From: Adiantum capillus-veneris
Taxonomy: Eukaryota > Streptophyta > Polypodiopsida > Polypodiales > Pteridaceae
Reading direction: 5' to 3'
Length of the DNA stretch: 64,000 nt
Assembly: GCA_014529385.2 (NCBI GenBank)
Contig: CM043952.1
Span: forward strand, 61,766,119-61,830,118
The position numbers and the translations under genes were made by a program. The notes beneath the pieces are model-generated. The model had not been told where the DNA came from, ran no database searches, and saw only the letters and a list, made by a program, of their open reading frames with translations. Below are positions 21,615 through 37,265 of this stretch, one piece after another; the first letter of the stretch is position 1, and each line of letters begins with the position of its first letter.

Positions 21615-24470
21615 ATGAACCTCGTCAACATGGAGGGAACGAGGCTAACAATATGGAGGGACGAAGCCGCAACAACTATTCACTTTTCATTAAACTTGCA
21701 CCTTTGGCTAATGGCGCACTCCTCAAATGGCACAAATGTTATGCAGAAACGAGCCAAATATCACCTTCACATTGATTTGGACAACGAGTACCAACCATTG
21801 ATTAAGCGGAGTATAACAAACACACATATACCTCCCGCATCCATAGACACGCTCAGAGCTCAGGGAGCTAAACACATAGATATGTGGACGAGAGGCTCTC
21901 TCTATGATAAGAATCCAATGACTAATGTGTCTCCAGGATTTGTCAATCCTACAAGCTTATTGACCTTTGCTGGTGATGGAGAAAACGGACTTCTGGGTTA
22001 TTGTTAATCTCTTACAAGGCAAGCTGAAACTTATAAGGGCATTCTCCAAGCTCAACAATGTGAGATTGTTTGTCTTTCACATTTGCATTCTACAGATCAG
22101 GTTACCATTTTGCAACACAAAACAGAGGTACAGGAACTGAAAGGCAAGGTACGAAGTTGTCAAATGAAGGACACCATCTTGGGTAGTCGTATCCGAAAGA
22201 AGAAATTGCACAATCTTGAAACATTGCAGGTTGCATCCAGAGGTCTCAAGAAAAGAATCCGAGCATTAAGGTGATGCTTCTTGGTTGACTAAATAGTCTT
22301 AGTTAAGTAAATTTTTTGTTTTTCTAGTTATGCATTGTTTTCATGTGTCTAAATAGTGTTATTTAAGTAAATTTTTTGTTATTTACTTATGCATTGTCTT
22401 CATGTAGAGATTCAATCTATCCTGACAAGGAAAACATTGACCCCAAATCCAATATAGAAAAGAGATTGAAGCCACTTATAAGTAGAAGCCTTGCAGTGGA
22501 TATAGTACATGACAAGAAGTTTAAGGTCCTACAGCGAAATGTAGTGGACCGCTTTATTTCAAAGAACTCAGTGCCTGCAAAAGAGATACAAGGCACACTT
22601 GATTCACTTGGTGTAAGAAAAAGAGGATATTCAGCTATATAGAAATCTGTCTCATCCATCTTTGTTAAGAAGGGAATAAAGTCCAATCTTTTACCATCAA
22701 CCTCAAGTGTTTGGAAAGAGAGGCTTCAGCTTAACGATGCACAGGGAGAATATCTTGGACAACCGTTTAATATAAAGCAACTTACATTGGCCATGGAGAA
22801 AACATAGCATATGATGAGTTCAATAATATTTTATGGACCTGCAGATGTTGCAGAAGAGAATGGTGGAGTTTTACAACATCACATTTGAAGAGTCACGAGG
22901 GGTATTACATTTTGTGTTGAAACTGGATGAGTGTGAGCTTGTTAAAGACAAGAAGCTAGAGCGTGTTACTATTACTTTAATGAATAGAGCCCTCTCAAAG
23001 TGTCCCACTGATGATCCTTTGTATTTTACTGTTCAATCAGAATCTAACATATGGTGGCTTGGTGATTTTGAGGTAAGCGAGATTCTCAGCTGAGCTCAAA
23101 GGTTCACATCTACTTAAGTCTCATTTATTTTGTGTTGTAGGTAAAGAAAGAAGATCATGACATTCTATATTGGGTGTTCCATCAAACTAATGTTCCAAAG
23201 GTGATTGATCGATAGACTAACCAGGGAGAGGTACTACGTATAGATGGAAGGGGAGACTTTCAAGTTCAGTGGCATCTTGCAGGTGACCTCAAAACATTAA
23301 AGTGCATGTATAATTGTGGAATGGGTGCAATGGCAAAGTCGCCGTGTTTGTTCTGCATGGAGCCTGCAAAGGTCATGGACCCAAAGTGGTGGAGAAAATC
23401 TCCAACACGTCACATTGAGGACCCTGCTTTTCGATCGGTTTTGAAAATACCACTTGTGAATGTCCACATCTCTACAATGCATGCCCTTTGTAGAATTGTG
23501 GAGAAATTGGTCTACTTATATATCGGGTTTGCTTGGAAAATCAAGAACTCAGCAGAGCGACAGGTGGCTCTGCAGTGCTTAGAATTGGTATTGTCAGATA
23601 TGGGGCTTCATGGTGGCAATGTGAAAATCCAGTGGGATGAAAAGAGATCAACTGCTGAGAAGGATGTCCCATGCAAACCATCCATCGGTGGGGGTGAAGG
23701 CACGTAGGTTTTTATCTAAACCCCAAGGAATATGAGATCTGAAGCTAACAAAGCATGGGAAAATATATAACACATCTTATGTTAGCAAGGTAGAGTATCA
23801 GAGCTGGAAAAAGCTACATATTGCAGTCAAAGATCAAGAACCAACTACTCGTAACGCGAAGACTGAGGTTTGGCGATCGATAGACATGCTATTTTTGATG
23901 TGCGACAAAGATGACTGGTCATAAGGTGATATGAACAAGTTCAAGGAGAATCTCAACCTTGTCAAGAAATCATTCAAGACAGCATGGACAGACACCAAGA
24001 TTACTCACTACATGGTATTATTGTGAATTTGATTCTCTTTTATGTGTAACTATGTGAGTGTAAAACATTCTAAGTAATCTGTTTTCATATCCAGCACATC
24101 ATTTTCAATCATTTACCATATTTCATACAAAAGTATGGGAACCTGGCCATATGGAATACCCAAGGGATGGAAAAGTCTCATTACATGGCCAGAAATGCCT
24201 ATTTCAGGCACACACGACATGGCGGCTCTCGAATCAAGGCTAACAGTTTGAGAGAACTATTTGAATGATTCTATCGTAGAATCATTCATCGGATGCAGGC
24301 AAAAGAAGTCTTGGCCTCTTCAGCAACAGCATAAGCCATCAGACATTTACAACAAAATAAAATCAAAAGATCAATGGCATACAACAACTCCAGTGCTCGT
24401 GAAGGTCAACAAAGGTGGAGAGAGACAATGGTGTATGTGAACCACAAGTGGAGAAAGATACTCTGAGTGG
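21615..24470 (+). pseudogene. Spliced DNA transposase (transposon copy 2)
   Basis: A multi-exon gene is visible. Exon 1 (21615-22270, TAA at 22005-22007) ends in a basic coiled coil. Intron 22271-22407 joins it to a region with NIEKRLKPLI, VRKRGYSAI and LLPSTSSVWKERL. A third block (22833-23072) has LKLDECELVKD. Intron 23073-23140 leads to WHLAGDLKTLKCMYNCGMG, SPCLFCMEP and HISTMHALCRIVEKLVYL. Intron 24015-24094 precedes a C-terminal QGMEKSHYMARNAYFRHTRHGG-type block, shown here with its known mate at window start. The GDLK, CLFC and H..TMHALCRI motifs suggest a metal-dependent transposase core, but I cannot name the superfamily. At least four stops and a frameshift make it inactive. Confidence 0.55.
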
Positions 24471-24538
24471 ATGACATTGTACAAAATTTCAATATTTCTG
24501 TAATACATCATCTTAATACAATTGCTACTTGAAGTGTA

Positions 24539-24838
24539 TCAAGATTTTGAAGGTTCAATTTTGTTTTTTGGCACATCACCCTTGTAACGAATCATGAGAT
24601 GTTTGCCATACTCTAAAAATTCATCTGGGTTTTGTCTGCCAGCTAGTGCCATTGCTGTGTAAGTGTAGTAGTACGCCGCGTGACCACCTGTATAGCCCGA
24701 GCAATAACCAAAACAATCTCTGGAAAATACTTTGTCCACAAGAATGACTTTATCTGCACTTTTGGGCAGCACGGGTCCACCCAAGAAGCGTGATAGTGTC
24801 TTTAATGTGTAAGTTGTTGTTGTACCCTCTTGTGACAT
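24539..24838 (-). CDS. Gene Z, copy 2 (unknown transposon gene)
   Basis: An uninterrupted 99-codon minus-strand frame holds KSADKVILVDKVF, CFGYCSGYTGGHAAYYY and NPDEFLEYGKHLMIRYKGD. It aligns by eye with gene Z of copy 1 at 1584-1823. It may be the last exon of a longer Z-Y gene, because Y lies upstream on the same strand. It lies only 70 bases from the transposase end, converging with it. No family recognised. Confidence 0.5.
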   Translation of the reverse strand: MSQEGTTTTYTLKTLSRFLGGPVLPKSADKVILVDKVFSRDCFGYCSGYTGGHAAYYYTYTAMALAGRQNPDEFLEYGKHLMIRYKGDVPKNKIEPSKS

Positions 24839-24988
24839 TTCATTGTGAAAAACTATTATCGGCCTAGCAAAGCTTCGAAAGGTACTGTGCTAAGGCCGCA
24901 TCCCTTCCACGATACTCTCGAGTCCGCCGTCGAAGGAAGTCATCCTTGTCAGCAATCCAAGACTGCACATATCATGTCTGAGTAAGTG

Positions 24989-25109
<121 letters not shown>

Positions 25110-25175
25110 TACCATGAAGCTCTCATCCTGCAAAAAGAGGTTTTTTTGCCACAGGTCCACAGCCGTAGTTCACTC

Positions 25176-26400
25176 CTAACATGAATGGTTAAACCAATCC
25201 TCCACTTCTTTGTGACTTGTTGATGGTCTTAGGCTTTGTCTTATTGCTTGGAAGGTGGCTTCATCCGGTAGTGTCTCCTTGTATTTTTCAGCTTTCTCAA
25301 AGCAACCTCGGAGGCATTCCATTGGATTGCTGGATGTTTCCATTGCCTCATCATCGATACTATCCTCTGAAACAAATCCACTCCTCTCCTCTTGGATTCT
25401 GGAAATGATAGCCAGGGAGAAGTCCTCCCTTAAATAAAAGATGCTTTGCATATCACGTAAAAAGATATAGGTCCTGTCTCCAATCCTGAACTCAGGCACA
25501 ACAGGCAACATCATCTAAGCATGCTTCTCAGTGAAGTTACTGACATCCAAGGGTAGTTTGATTTATGTTGTTTTCACAGAGAGCATCTTACTTCTTTGAA
25601 CTTCAATTGCCTCAACCTCAAGGTCGACTGTATCTTCAACCTCCTCGACTTCTTGTATGTGTGTTGTCTCCTCGTATTCTTCGTCTGGTGCTGCGTCCTG
25701 CTCCTCTATCACCTCATCAGGATTCTGCATGAGGAAACCAAACAGGCTGTTTAGGTAAATCATAAAGACAAAGGATTCTTGAATAAGTTTGCACTCTTTT
25801 TGGTGCAAAGGGCAAGCTGAATGTCGGAAAGCAGGTGGTAATTCCCTATACTTCTTCAGTCCCTGTCCTTTGCCACTGCAGTCATTTAAATGAACCACAA
25901 CCATACTGGGCAGAACAACCGTCCCTACCTGCACCATATGTTCAAATTGATCTTTGTAGGGCTGCAAGAATTCACTGTGCTGAGCTAAAAGGTCTTCAAT
26001 ATCAAATTTTGGGTTAAACATAGAATGAACTAGATCATATTTGTCCCCAACACCACACGATGCTGCAAAATCAAACAACCTCTCATCAGTTACAGCTGGA
26101 TCTTCCAGAAAAGGCACATCCTCTTTGGCTTTACCTTTACTTGCACAAGGACTGCTTGCTAGGAGATGTGCATCATCTGAGAAGTCTATATTCCTCTTTC
26201 TTGTATTTTTCTTGAGAAGGACTGTAGAGGGTGAGGGAACCTTGTAGGGTGAGGGATCCTCTTGGCTAGCTGACCTCTCTGACTCATCTTCACAGATTGA
26301 CTCTTCTTGATCAAAGTCCTGACAAAATTCAACAGTTCTTTTGGTAGAAGCGCTAAGCAACTGAGCCTATAAAGGTTGGAATCCTGGCACAAGTTCTGGG
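25176..26400 (-). CDS. Gene Y, copy 2 (unknown acidic transposon protein)
   Basis: Two minus-strand frames lie head to tail. The first (25563-26360, 265 aa) is acidic and Ser/Glu-rich with KKNTRKRNIDFSDD, DLLAQHSEFLQPYKDQF and a Glu-rich tail. The second (25176-25514, 112 aa) has GDRTYIFLRDMQS and SEDSIDDEAMETS, matching gene Y of copy 1 at 2043-2662. The gap of about 50 bases could be an intron or damage. No known domain was seen. Conservation between the two transposon copies is the main evidence that it is a gene. Confidence 0.45.
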
Positions 26401-26469
26401 TCCGGTTTTAGTCTCTTCTGCCTACTGGACCTTAATCCTATTCATCAGGAATCAATGTCAAGTCTTTGT

Positions 26470-26543
<74 letters not shown>

Positions 26544-26582
26544 AAGCACACCAAAGACACACACACACATAGACAGACACAG

Positions 26583-26658
<76 letters not shown>

Positions 26659-26680
26659 CAAAACACACACACACACACAC

Positions 26681-26774
<94 letters not shown>

Positions 26775-26823
26775 AAGCACACCAAAAAACAGACTGTGTG
26801 TGTGTGTGTGTGCGCCTCTCCAC

Positions 26824-27093
<270 letters not shown>

Positions 27094-27276
27094 TGTGTGT
27101 GTGTTCAACAGTATAGATTTGTTTGTTTCCACACACACACACACACACACTCTGCTAGCTATTGTTAGAAAGAGAGAGAGAGAGAGTGAAAGAGATGACC
27201 TTTTGTGGGGGGAGTTTGCAGAAACTCCATGGGAGGCGTCTTCTTCATTGTGCTCTCTCTCTTTCTCTCTCTCGTT

Positions 27277-27312
<36 letters not shown>

Positions 27313-27373
27313 CAGTAATAAGTCTCTCTCTCTCTCTCTCGCTCAATTTCTGAGTTTTCACTCTCTTTCTATG

Positions 27374-27439
<66 letters not shown>

Positions 27440-27857
27440 CCTCTAGACACGTATAACCGTTAACACCCGACGGCGCCCCACGTGTTCATTAAAATAGAAT
27501 CTCTACGGAATGATACCGCACGTTCGGTCATTTAATGCGATGCGATTGGTTAGTGAGTACACCTAAAAAGTATGAGAGAGAAAGAGAGACACCGAGAGAG
27601 TGAGAGAAGGAGAAAGTGAGTGTGTCTACATCTGCGACAGAGAGAAGGTGAAAAAGAGACTGCGTGTGCGTCTTCTACCAAGGTTTGGCCTTCTCTCCCT
27701 TTCTCTCTCTCTCAAAGATCTCCCTCTGCCTCTCTCTCTCTCTATCACCCTCTCTCTTTCTCAAAGGTCTCTCTCTCTCTCTCTGTGTTTCTTTCTCTCT
27801 CTCTCTCTCTCTCTCTCTCGCTCTCTCTCTTTCTCTGTCTCACAAGAAGTTTCCATA

Positions 27858-27907
<50 letters not shown>

Positions 27908-27931
27908 CCTCTCTCTCTCTCTCTCTCTCTC

Positions 27932-27995
27932 TACTAAAGGCGCGCGGAGACAGCCAACTACTCTTTGGATGTCTCTACGCGCGCCTTTAGTACTG
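27932..27995 (-). repeat. Short GC-rich hairpin element 2
   Basis: It begins CTACTAAAGGCGCGCGGAG and ends ACGCGCGCCTTTAGTAC. Its reverse complement matches hairpin 1, including the flank CCTCTCCACAGTA, so the two form an inverted pair about 1 kb apart. It is preceded by (CT)n. Confidence 0.75.
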
Positions 27996-28072
27996 TGGAG
28001 AGGAAAAGAGAATGAGTGAGAGAGAGGGAGAGTGTCTCTGTGTATGTGTGTGTGTGTGTGTGTTGGCTGCTT

Positions 28073-28110
<38 letters not shown>

Positions 28111-28185
28111 GTGTGTGTGTGTGTGTGTTATAGAGAGAGGGAGAAATAGGTGGAGATAGGGGGAAGGGGAGAGAGAGAGAGAGAG

Positions 28186-28258
<73 letters not shown>

Positions 28259-28262
28259 TTTC

Positions 28263-28324
28263 ACTAACGGCGCTCGGAGGCGTATTTTATCGTCATAAAA
28301 TTCTTTCATGTGTGCCGTTAGTAA
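28263..28324 (+). repeat. Short hairpin element 3
   Basis: It has arms CACTAACGGCGC and GTGCCGTTAGTAATG with a different core. It has the same size and end pattern (ACTAA-GGCGC) as hairpins 1 and 2, and lies between (CT)n and (GA)n tracts. It looks like a related family member. Confidence 0.6.
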
Positions 28325-28360
28325 TGAGATAAGTTTTGGTGAGAGATAGGGAGAGTTTTG

Positions 28361-28442
<82 letters not shown>

Positions 28443-28463
28443 CTTCTATTTGTATACAATCGA

Positions 28464-28922
28464 ATGGCTAGAACAAAGGCCACTGCAAGAAAGGGAGGCA
28501 AGGGACCAGGGTTAACAGCTAAGGCAAGTAGCAGATCTGCAACCCCAAAGAAGAGACCTGGAAAACCAAGTAAGATTTTGAAAGGTCCAAGGATAAAGAA
28601 GTTATAGAGCTGCATGGGACTTTTCAGAGAAATCAGGAAGGCGCAGAAATGTGTTGATTTGTGCATACCAAAGCTGCCCTTCCAGAGGATGGTGAGGTCT
28701 ATTTGTGAGGAAGCGACCTGGGGCACTAAAAGGTGGAAAGTGGTTGCACTGATGGCTCTACAGGAAGCAACAGAGAACTTCCTACTTGAATACTTCAACA
28801 ACATGACCATTGTAGCAGTCCATGCCCATAGGGTAATTGTAATGGACAAAGACAACGAGACACTTAAAAGGGTAAGGTGGAGGTATGACAAACTTCTGGT
28901 ACCCAATGATTGCAGGGATTAA
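28464..28922 (+). pseudogene. Histone H3 variant, CENH3-like (transposon copy 2)
   Basis: The frame starts MARTKATARKGGKG, very close to the H3 tail MARTKQTARKSTGGK, and continues basic to a TAG at 28605-28607. The same phase then gives FREIRKAQK, IPKLPFQRMVRSI, KRWKVVALMALQEATE, VAVHAHRVIVMDKDNETL and ends at 28922. These are the alpha-N, alpha-1, loop 1, alpha-2 and alpha-3 parts of the H3 fold. Loop 1 is one residue longer than canonical H3 and has a Trp before the ALQEA helix, both marks of centromeric H3. About 152 codons against 136 in H3. One stop in the tail-fold linker is the only lesion; a small intron (GTAAGA at 28570) cannot be excluded but would be very short. The fold assignment is strong; transposon ownership rests on context. 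Confidence 0.8.
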
Positions 28923-29996
28923 AATGAGGAAAATTTTGCTATACCCCCCTGAACTATTGCCACAAGTCACAGTTGTAGATGTCACACATGATGTTAATAC
29001 AAGGGCAAGGGCAGAGACGGTTGCTCGCCAAACAGAAGACATAAGGGAAGCAGAACTTAAGGAGAAAATGAAAGCAGCAATGGAGTCCCATAGGCAAAGA
29101 GAATGCAATGTGACCCAATCCATAGATGCCAGCAACAAAGATACTCTACTTTCAATAGGATGGTTTGCTTACAGAGATACCATTTATAGATGGAGCCAGA
29201 AAGTTGGCTCTGGATACAGTGGACGTTAATATATTGCTGGATCCAGATGCTTAGATATCAGATACAATTATCTACGTTTGTCTTAAGTAAGTTTTAATAT
29301 TTTGCTAACTTTGAAAACTCAAATGATAGGTGTACTAAATCAGGTACACTCCTTGCAGTTTGATCAAAAGTCAACTTCCACGCACACCTACACGGAGGTG
29401 TTTCTTCTTGATCTACAAATGTCTGTGATTATTAGACAGAAGAATAGTCCATCTGGCACATTCGAAAGTTGGTTTCTCCACTGTGCTATGCTAGAAGTAA
29501 CCGTCATCATCTTTCCCTATGAGAACAACCATCACTGAAGTCTCAAATGCCTTGATATTGACCAGCCAGCAATGTGGGTGTTCAATTCAATAAAAGGAAC
29601 CCACCCTGAAATTAGGCTGTAAGTGTTATGTATCAGAAAGTGTTTCTTATGCATATCCATATAAATTTGAAAGCCTCAACCTAACATCCTGATACTCCTT
29701 TATGCAGTTATGTAAAGAGATTATTGCTTGCTTATGGCAAGCTATGTGGAAGGTACGAACTATACAAGGCCCCAATCAAAGATGTGCCTGTACCAAATCA
29801 AACCGATGCAACTTCTTGCGGTTGGAGATGTCTTCTCCATGAAGAATATATCCTGCAAAGCTACTTTGCATTACAACCTTTCATGACTAAGGTAACCATT
29901 TGGCAATGCATTCAGTCAGTTTTGGTTTTCTTTATACAAGACTTCTCACTATGTGGTCTTCAAATTTTGCAGAGTGCTGTGCAAAACTACACATGA
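28885..29996 (+). pseudogene. Ulp1-type (C48) cysteine protease-like gene
   Basis: A first frame (28885-29229) overlaps the H3 end and encodes a charged helical segment. After a gap, 29302-29538 has VTVIIFPYENNHH followed by a TGA where Ulp1 proteases have Trp after the catalytic His. LKCLDIDQPAMWVFNSIKG follows with the expected Asp and the 'yDS' strand. A likely intron leads to 29706-29900 with VPVPNQTDATSCGWRCLL, matching the Q....CG catalytic Cys block. Such proteases cut SUMO-like proteins and are frequent in plant DNA transposons (CACTA and Mutator types). The missing Trp and split frame mean it is probably inactive. Confidence 0.65.
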
Positions 29997-30043
29997 TTAT
30001 TTGCAAAGATATTGAGCAAGTCTAAATACAACACCTGCTCACT

Positions 30044-31181
30044 ATGTCAAACCCCAGAGAAGTTGGAGATAGCTGCTTGGACGACCGCACAATCGATATG
30101 AAAATACGCGATGAGCCACCACCACAAGCCCCTGCATCAGACACAATGGAACCACAACGGGCCGAGGGGGTCATACCAGCCAAAGATGAAAGGGCCGAGG
30201 ATGCAGAAAGGCCAAAAGAGGATATGCAAGGTGCTAGTGTACAAGCAGAGGGGCTTATGGAGGAGACAATGAAAGAGGCAAGTAGGCCAGTGGAGGAGCC
30301 AAAAAAGCCCATGGAGGAAACCCTGGATGAGGCAAGCATGGATGAGAAAAGCAGGCCTATGGATGAGGCAATCCGGCCAATGGAGGAGCCCCAAAAGGAT
30401 ATGGATGAGGCAAGCCGGCCAACGGAGTGTGAGGAAAAGACCTTGGAGGAAACTTTGGATGAGGCCGAAAGAGCCATGGGGGAGACCCTTGATGAAGATG
30501 AGAACGATGACTACAACGACGAAGAAAAAGCAGAGGATAGACAACGACAACAACACTATAGAGACCCAGTATGGACCCTTGCTACCTGTAGATACAGTCG
30601 TTCCGGTAATGTCTATTCAAGTATGGCAAAATATGTTCAGCTTCTAACTACTTATATGTACTTGTCAACTTTTGCAGAGGTTGATTATCTTGGACATCAA
30701 TGGATTGCTGCTGATGCGCGTGCCTCTGGGTATAACAGACACCTACGAGGATTTGCAAACATTTCGGATGGGTACTTGTCGAGTTGTGGTTCGTCTAGGA
30801 ACAAAAGAATTTATTCAGTTTCTTCTTCCGCGCTTCAGAGTTGCCGTATGGTCTTCAATGCAAAGGAAAAACTTGTTGCCACTAGTTAGAATAGTTTGCG
30901 GTGTATCCGATGCTGATACGGCATATTTTGCCTTTTTGTATGATCAGAGAAGATACATTACCATCGAGGGCCACTACCACCCTAAAAAACCCAACTTACA
31001 TATTTTGTATAAACCGTTCAACCAAATCGATATACCCTTTGATGCAAATAATACACTACTGATTGATGATACTCCTGAAAAGGGAGACCTAAATCCACCA
31101 GGAACAACTATCTCACCACCCTCTTTTGAAGGGCATACCTTTGATTTTTACCTTGAAGACATTTTGATTCCATACTTATAG
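30044..31181 (+). pseudogene. FCP1/NLI-type phosphatase-like protein with acidic repeat tail
   Basis: The N-terminal part (from 30044) is acidic with degenerate repeats around RPMEEP, KDMDEASRP and EETLDEA. Near 30540 a one-base shift moves to the phase ending LLPVDTVVP. A 72-bp GT-AG intron (30606-30677) then joins in phase to LIILDINGLLLM, GTKEFIQFLLPRFRVAVWSS and NTLLIDDTPEKGDLNPPGT. This is an FCP1-homology (HAD) domain. The usual DxDx(T/V) is DING here, so the second Asp is Asn, as in many plant relatives of unknown activity. The domain runs to the end at 31181. It may be a captured host domain carried by the transposon. Confidence 0.7.
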
Positions 31182-31267
31182 AAATTGTATCTCAGTCCAT
31201 TGTTCATGGATGAGTTTGTACTTTCTAATGAATTAAGATGACTCTTCTATCATGTCTTTGTGTTGCC

Positions 31268-31452
<185 letters not shown>

Positions 31453-32741
31453 TGGCAATGGCTAAAGAAATGTATTTCAAGAACACTTATATTCACAGAC
31501 CACAGTTGACAAATGAGCTCAAAAAAACTTCATGTATTGAAAGTCACTCGTATACACTTGGGTTCACAAGAATCTCTGTTACATTGACACTATTTCAACC
31601 CGGCCATCCAACTCTTTGCACAAAATATCTTTCTCCCTATGCCGCATCAGCTTACGACCAGCTAGGAAAAAGGAAAAATCTAAAAGGTCCCTGTCCATTG
31701 ACTCTTCAATTATGTCGTGTTGCAACTGCAGAAGACTGCGTAGCTCCCTTATTGTAACCACCAACATTAGGCCATGATCTTTATCAAACACTTCCACATC
31801 CACAGCAGGATTATCTTCCAAACCCGCAGAAACCTGGTCTATAGGAATGTACTTAACTATGAGCATTTGTTATCGCATATACCAAAAGGAGACTAACAGT
31901 GATTGTCTTGCAATCATGTACTTGACAACTAGAGTTTCAAGCACGACCTCACACCGTATGCCAATCTCTTCCTTTACATATCGTCCTCTGTCAAGAAGTT
32001 TGTCACAGGATGACTGCTGAATGACTTGCACATGAACATAGTTTTCATAACACGTATATTATAGTTATGAAACAACTCTATGAACAGTGCAATAGGACAA
32101 AAGTTTGCAATTCTAACCAGTTTGGTGGGAATAGAGCTACGTAGAGACCTCTGTATATCCTTGTAGAGCTTACTTTGCATTGCCTCCACCATTGTTCCCT
32201 CAAGAACTGACCAGTCCACAGTGTTCCAGGTGGTTGGTAGAGGCACTTTCACCAACATGCCATTCTTATTCCATGGGCAGAGTTGGTAGAAGTGGTCATA
32301 GAAAAATATTCCTTCATCAGCCAGGCTTTTGCTGGTTCTCCCTGAATACTATAGAGAACCAATGTGGGCATGAACGACAAGAAAGAGGTCTATTATGCAC
32401 TTCACAGGCTCCCATTGCTCATAAGAAGAGGGATAAACATCTGCAAAATATATAACAAGAGTTAAACTAAGAGCATCGATAAGTAAAAATGACAAATCTA
32501 ATGTAGTTGAGATGTGAAGAATGGAGCCATTGCTCATAAGAAGAGGGATAAACGTTGCAAAATATATAACAAAGGTTAAACTGAGAGTATCAATAAGTGA
32601 AATGACAAATCAAATGCAGTGAGATGTGAAGAATACTTACAATTGCAACGTGGTTGATGTATATTTGACACATTTCCACCGTTTTCTATCACGTCTGGAT
32701 GGGTAAATACATGCTGAACAAGAACTTCCTTTACAGATCTT

Positions 32742-36651
<3,910 letters not shown>

Positions 36652-36725
36652 AGCTTGAGTTCTTTCTTCTGACTCACAAGGGACAAAAAGAAGCAGGGCC
36701 GATAAGTATTTTTGTGGCTCCTCAT

Positions 36726-37265
36726 CTACATCTCTATTAAACCACCCATTACGTGATCACACAAACAGCTATCGCAGTAATAGTAGGTGTTTGGGCGCTC
36801 TGTTAAGGGCAAAATACGAATTGCCAAGACCAACCCATACTCCCGTGTGCGTGGAGTACTGTTAAAATAACCTCTTAGTTGATGACCATAACTTCGATAC
36901 AAATAGATCTTTTGAGATGGAAGGAATTGGGCTAGCAGGTATAACCGCTCTGAAAAACCTGGCTTCATTGAATGTTCTACGTAATAATACTGTGGCCCTA
37001 GGCCCAGAGCTTCTGTAACCATAGCCAATCTGATATTGTTCCTAAAATGCTCATGACCCCAAAGTGTTACACGAGTCACTCGATCTTTGTATGACCACCA
37101 TTTAGTCTGGGAAAGAGAGGTTCCTAAGTGTGGGAATAGATATAGTTCATAACGGAGTAATGTTGTTCTCCGTGTAGAGTCACCTGATTGATAAAGGTGT
37201 GCTTTTGCTATGGAAAAAACCAGTTCTTGATTGTAGGCCATTTTTTTAGCACTCCTGATATGCAA
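36726..37265 (-). CDS. Antisense ORF of 179 codons in the PLE repeat
   Basis: An open frame on the minus strand is also open in copy B (44466-45005) with only a few amino-acid changes. The protein is basic and aromatic with KTKWWSYKD-like content (QTKWWSYKDRV), LGPQYYYVEHSMKPGF and a C-terminal CDSCLCDHVMGG. I do not recognise it. It runs against the PLE genes. It may be chance, since the two copies are recent, or an antisense gene. Confidence 0.35.
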   Translation of the reverse strand: MHIRSAKKMAYNQELVFSIAKAHLYQSGDSTRRTTLLRYELYLFPHLGTSLSQTKWWSYKDRVTRVTLWGHEHFRNNIRLAMVTEALGLGPQYYYVEHSMKPGFSERLYLLAQFLPSQKIYLYRSYGHQLRGYFNSTPRTREYGLVLAIRILPLTERPNTYYYCDSCLCDHVMGGLIEM

